Source: Maritimibacter sp. HL-12 (GTDB lineage: Bacteria > Pseudomonadota > Alphaproteobacteria > Rhodobacterales > Rhodobacteraceae). From it: a DNA stretch of 64,000 nt. The position numbers and the translations under genes are program-made. This document shows, in pieces, positions 63,758 through 64,000 of this stretch (position 1 is the first letter of the stretch; every line of letters begins with the position of its first letter). The stretch spans positions 3,256,163-3,320,162 of the forward strand of contig NZ_FXBQ01000001.1 in NCBI RefSeq assembly GCF_900177545.1, given 5' to 3'. Under the pieces are notes generated by a model, which made no database searches, was not told where the DNA came from, and saw only the letters and a list, made by a program, of their open reading frames with translations.

Positions 63758-64000
63758 ATGAGCGAGGCGCCCCCGAACCGGCTGGAGCATTTTCCGATTA
63801 CCTTCTTTGCCATCACGATGGGGCTCATGGGCCTGACGCTGGCGTTGCACGCGGCGTCGCCGCTCTACCCCGCGGCGGGCCCTGCTTCGATCGCGGTGCT
63901 CTGGGGCGGCATCCTGGTCACCGTCGTGATTGCGGCCCTCTATATTGCCAAGGCGCTGCGCTATCCCGGGATGGTGGCCTGGGAGTGGCATCATCCGGTG
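63758..64000 (+). CDS. SLAC1/TehA-type transporter (3' end outside window)
   Basis: The first 81 codons of a membrane protein. LEHFPITFFAITMGLMGLTL is the first helix of the SLAC1/TehA/TDT family of anion channels and C4-dicarboxylate or tellurite-resistance transporters, and a second helix (IAVLWGGILVTVVIAALYIA) follows. It then reads KALRYPGMVAWEWHHPV and leaves the window. The ATG follows AAAGGA. The substrate cannot be inferred. Confidence 0.85.
   Translation, partial: MSEAPPNRLEHFPITFFAITMGLMGLTLALHAASPLYPAAGPASIAVLWGGILVTVVIAALYIAKALRYPGMVAWEWHHPV

Overview
The window is GC-rich, densely coded chromosomal DNA from an alphaproteobacterium. Gene content points to the Rhodobacteraceae/Roseobacter group: a suf operon led by an IscR that lacks the usual cysteine triad, an invasion-associated-locus-B protein, a methyltetrahydrofolate methyltransferase next to a PF13769-type small protein, GluQ-RS, and a CtaA/M32 peptidase/gyrA neighbourhood. 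No species can be named from the sequence alone. Almost everything reads as stable core or shell genome. One clear exception is a low-GC transposon.

Layout. 1-3.7 kb: a catabolic operon (CoA-transferase A and B, M20 hydrolase, thiolase). 3.7-8.2 kb (minus): TPR sulfotransferase, glutamine amidotransferase-like protein, and a membrane protein fused to a spermidine-synthase-like domain. 8.4-10.75 kb: octaheme cytochrome c of the tetrathionate reductase family plus a membrane cytochrome b, closed by a strong terminator. 10.9-16.5 kb: flavodoxin-like reductase, an M15-type murein hydrolase divergent from a YcbB-type L,D-transpeptidase, a dedicated ACP/ketosynthase pair, and IalB. 16.55-17.04 kb is a non-coding gap with orphan terminators and small-RNA candidates. 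17-26 kb: HerA-like ATPase, HNH nuclease, methyltetrahydrofolate methyltransferase, Ppx, RlmE, AhpD-like protein and an unusual pyruvate-kinase-like protein. 26-35.9 kb: GlxA-type regulator, tRNA-Ser(CGA), DUF2059 protein, Ndk, esterase, a ModE-like regulator with modABC, GluQ-RS and TrmFO.

35,966-38,959 is a 2,994-bp IS1595-type transposon. It has 26-bp imperfect terminal inverted repeats (24/26 identical) and a perfect 8-bp target duplication. It carries an intact transposase, a HicA/DUF1902 toxin-antitoxin pair, a DUF6471 putative regulator transcribed divergently from the transposase across two small dyads, a winged-helix-like protein and a two-TM protein. It sits between trmFO and gyrA, and is the best candidate for a little-described system here.

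39-46.2 kb: gyrA, ctaA, M32 carboxypeptidase, a VIT1-like transporter and a hydrolase. 46.2-54.1 kb: the iron-sulfur assembly operon iscR - cysteine desulfurase - sufB - small TM protein - (possible peptide) - sufC - sufD - two membrane proteins - sufS, behind a strong promoter that overlaps an IscR-box-like dyad. 54.1-57.6 kb: CDP-alcohol phosphotransferase with a TetR regulator, PPK2, and a branched-chain amino-acid-type binding protein. After that binding protein the rest of the expected ABC operon is missing: only a permease fragment remains before a chemotaxis module (MCP, CheB with a degenerate receiver, CheD). The window ends with an enoyl-CoA hydratase, a PaaI-type thioesterase and the start of a SLAC1/TehA-type transporter.
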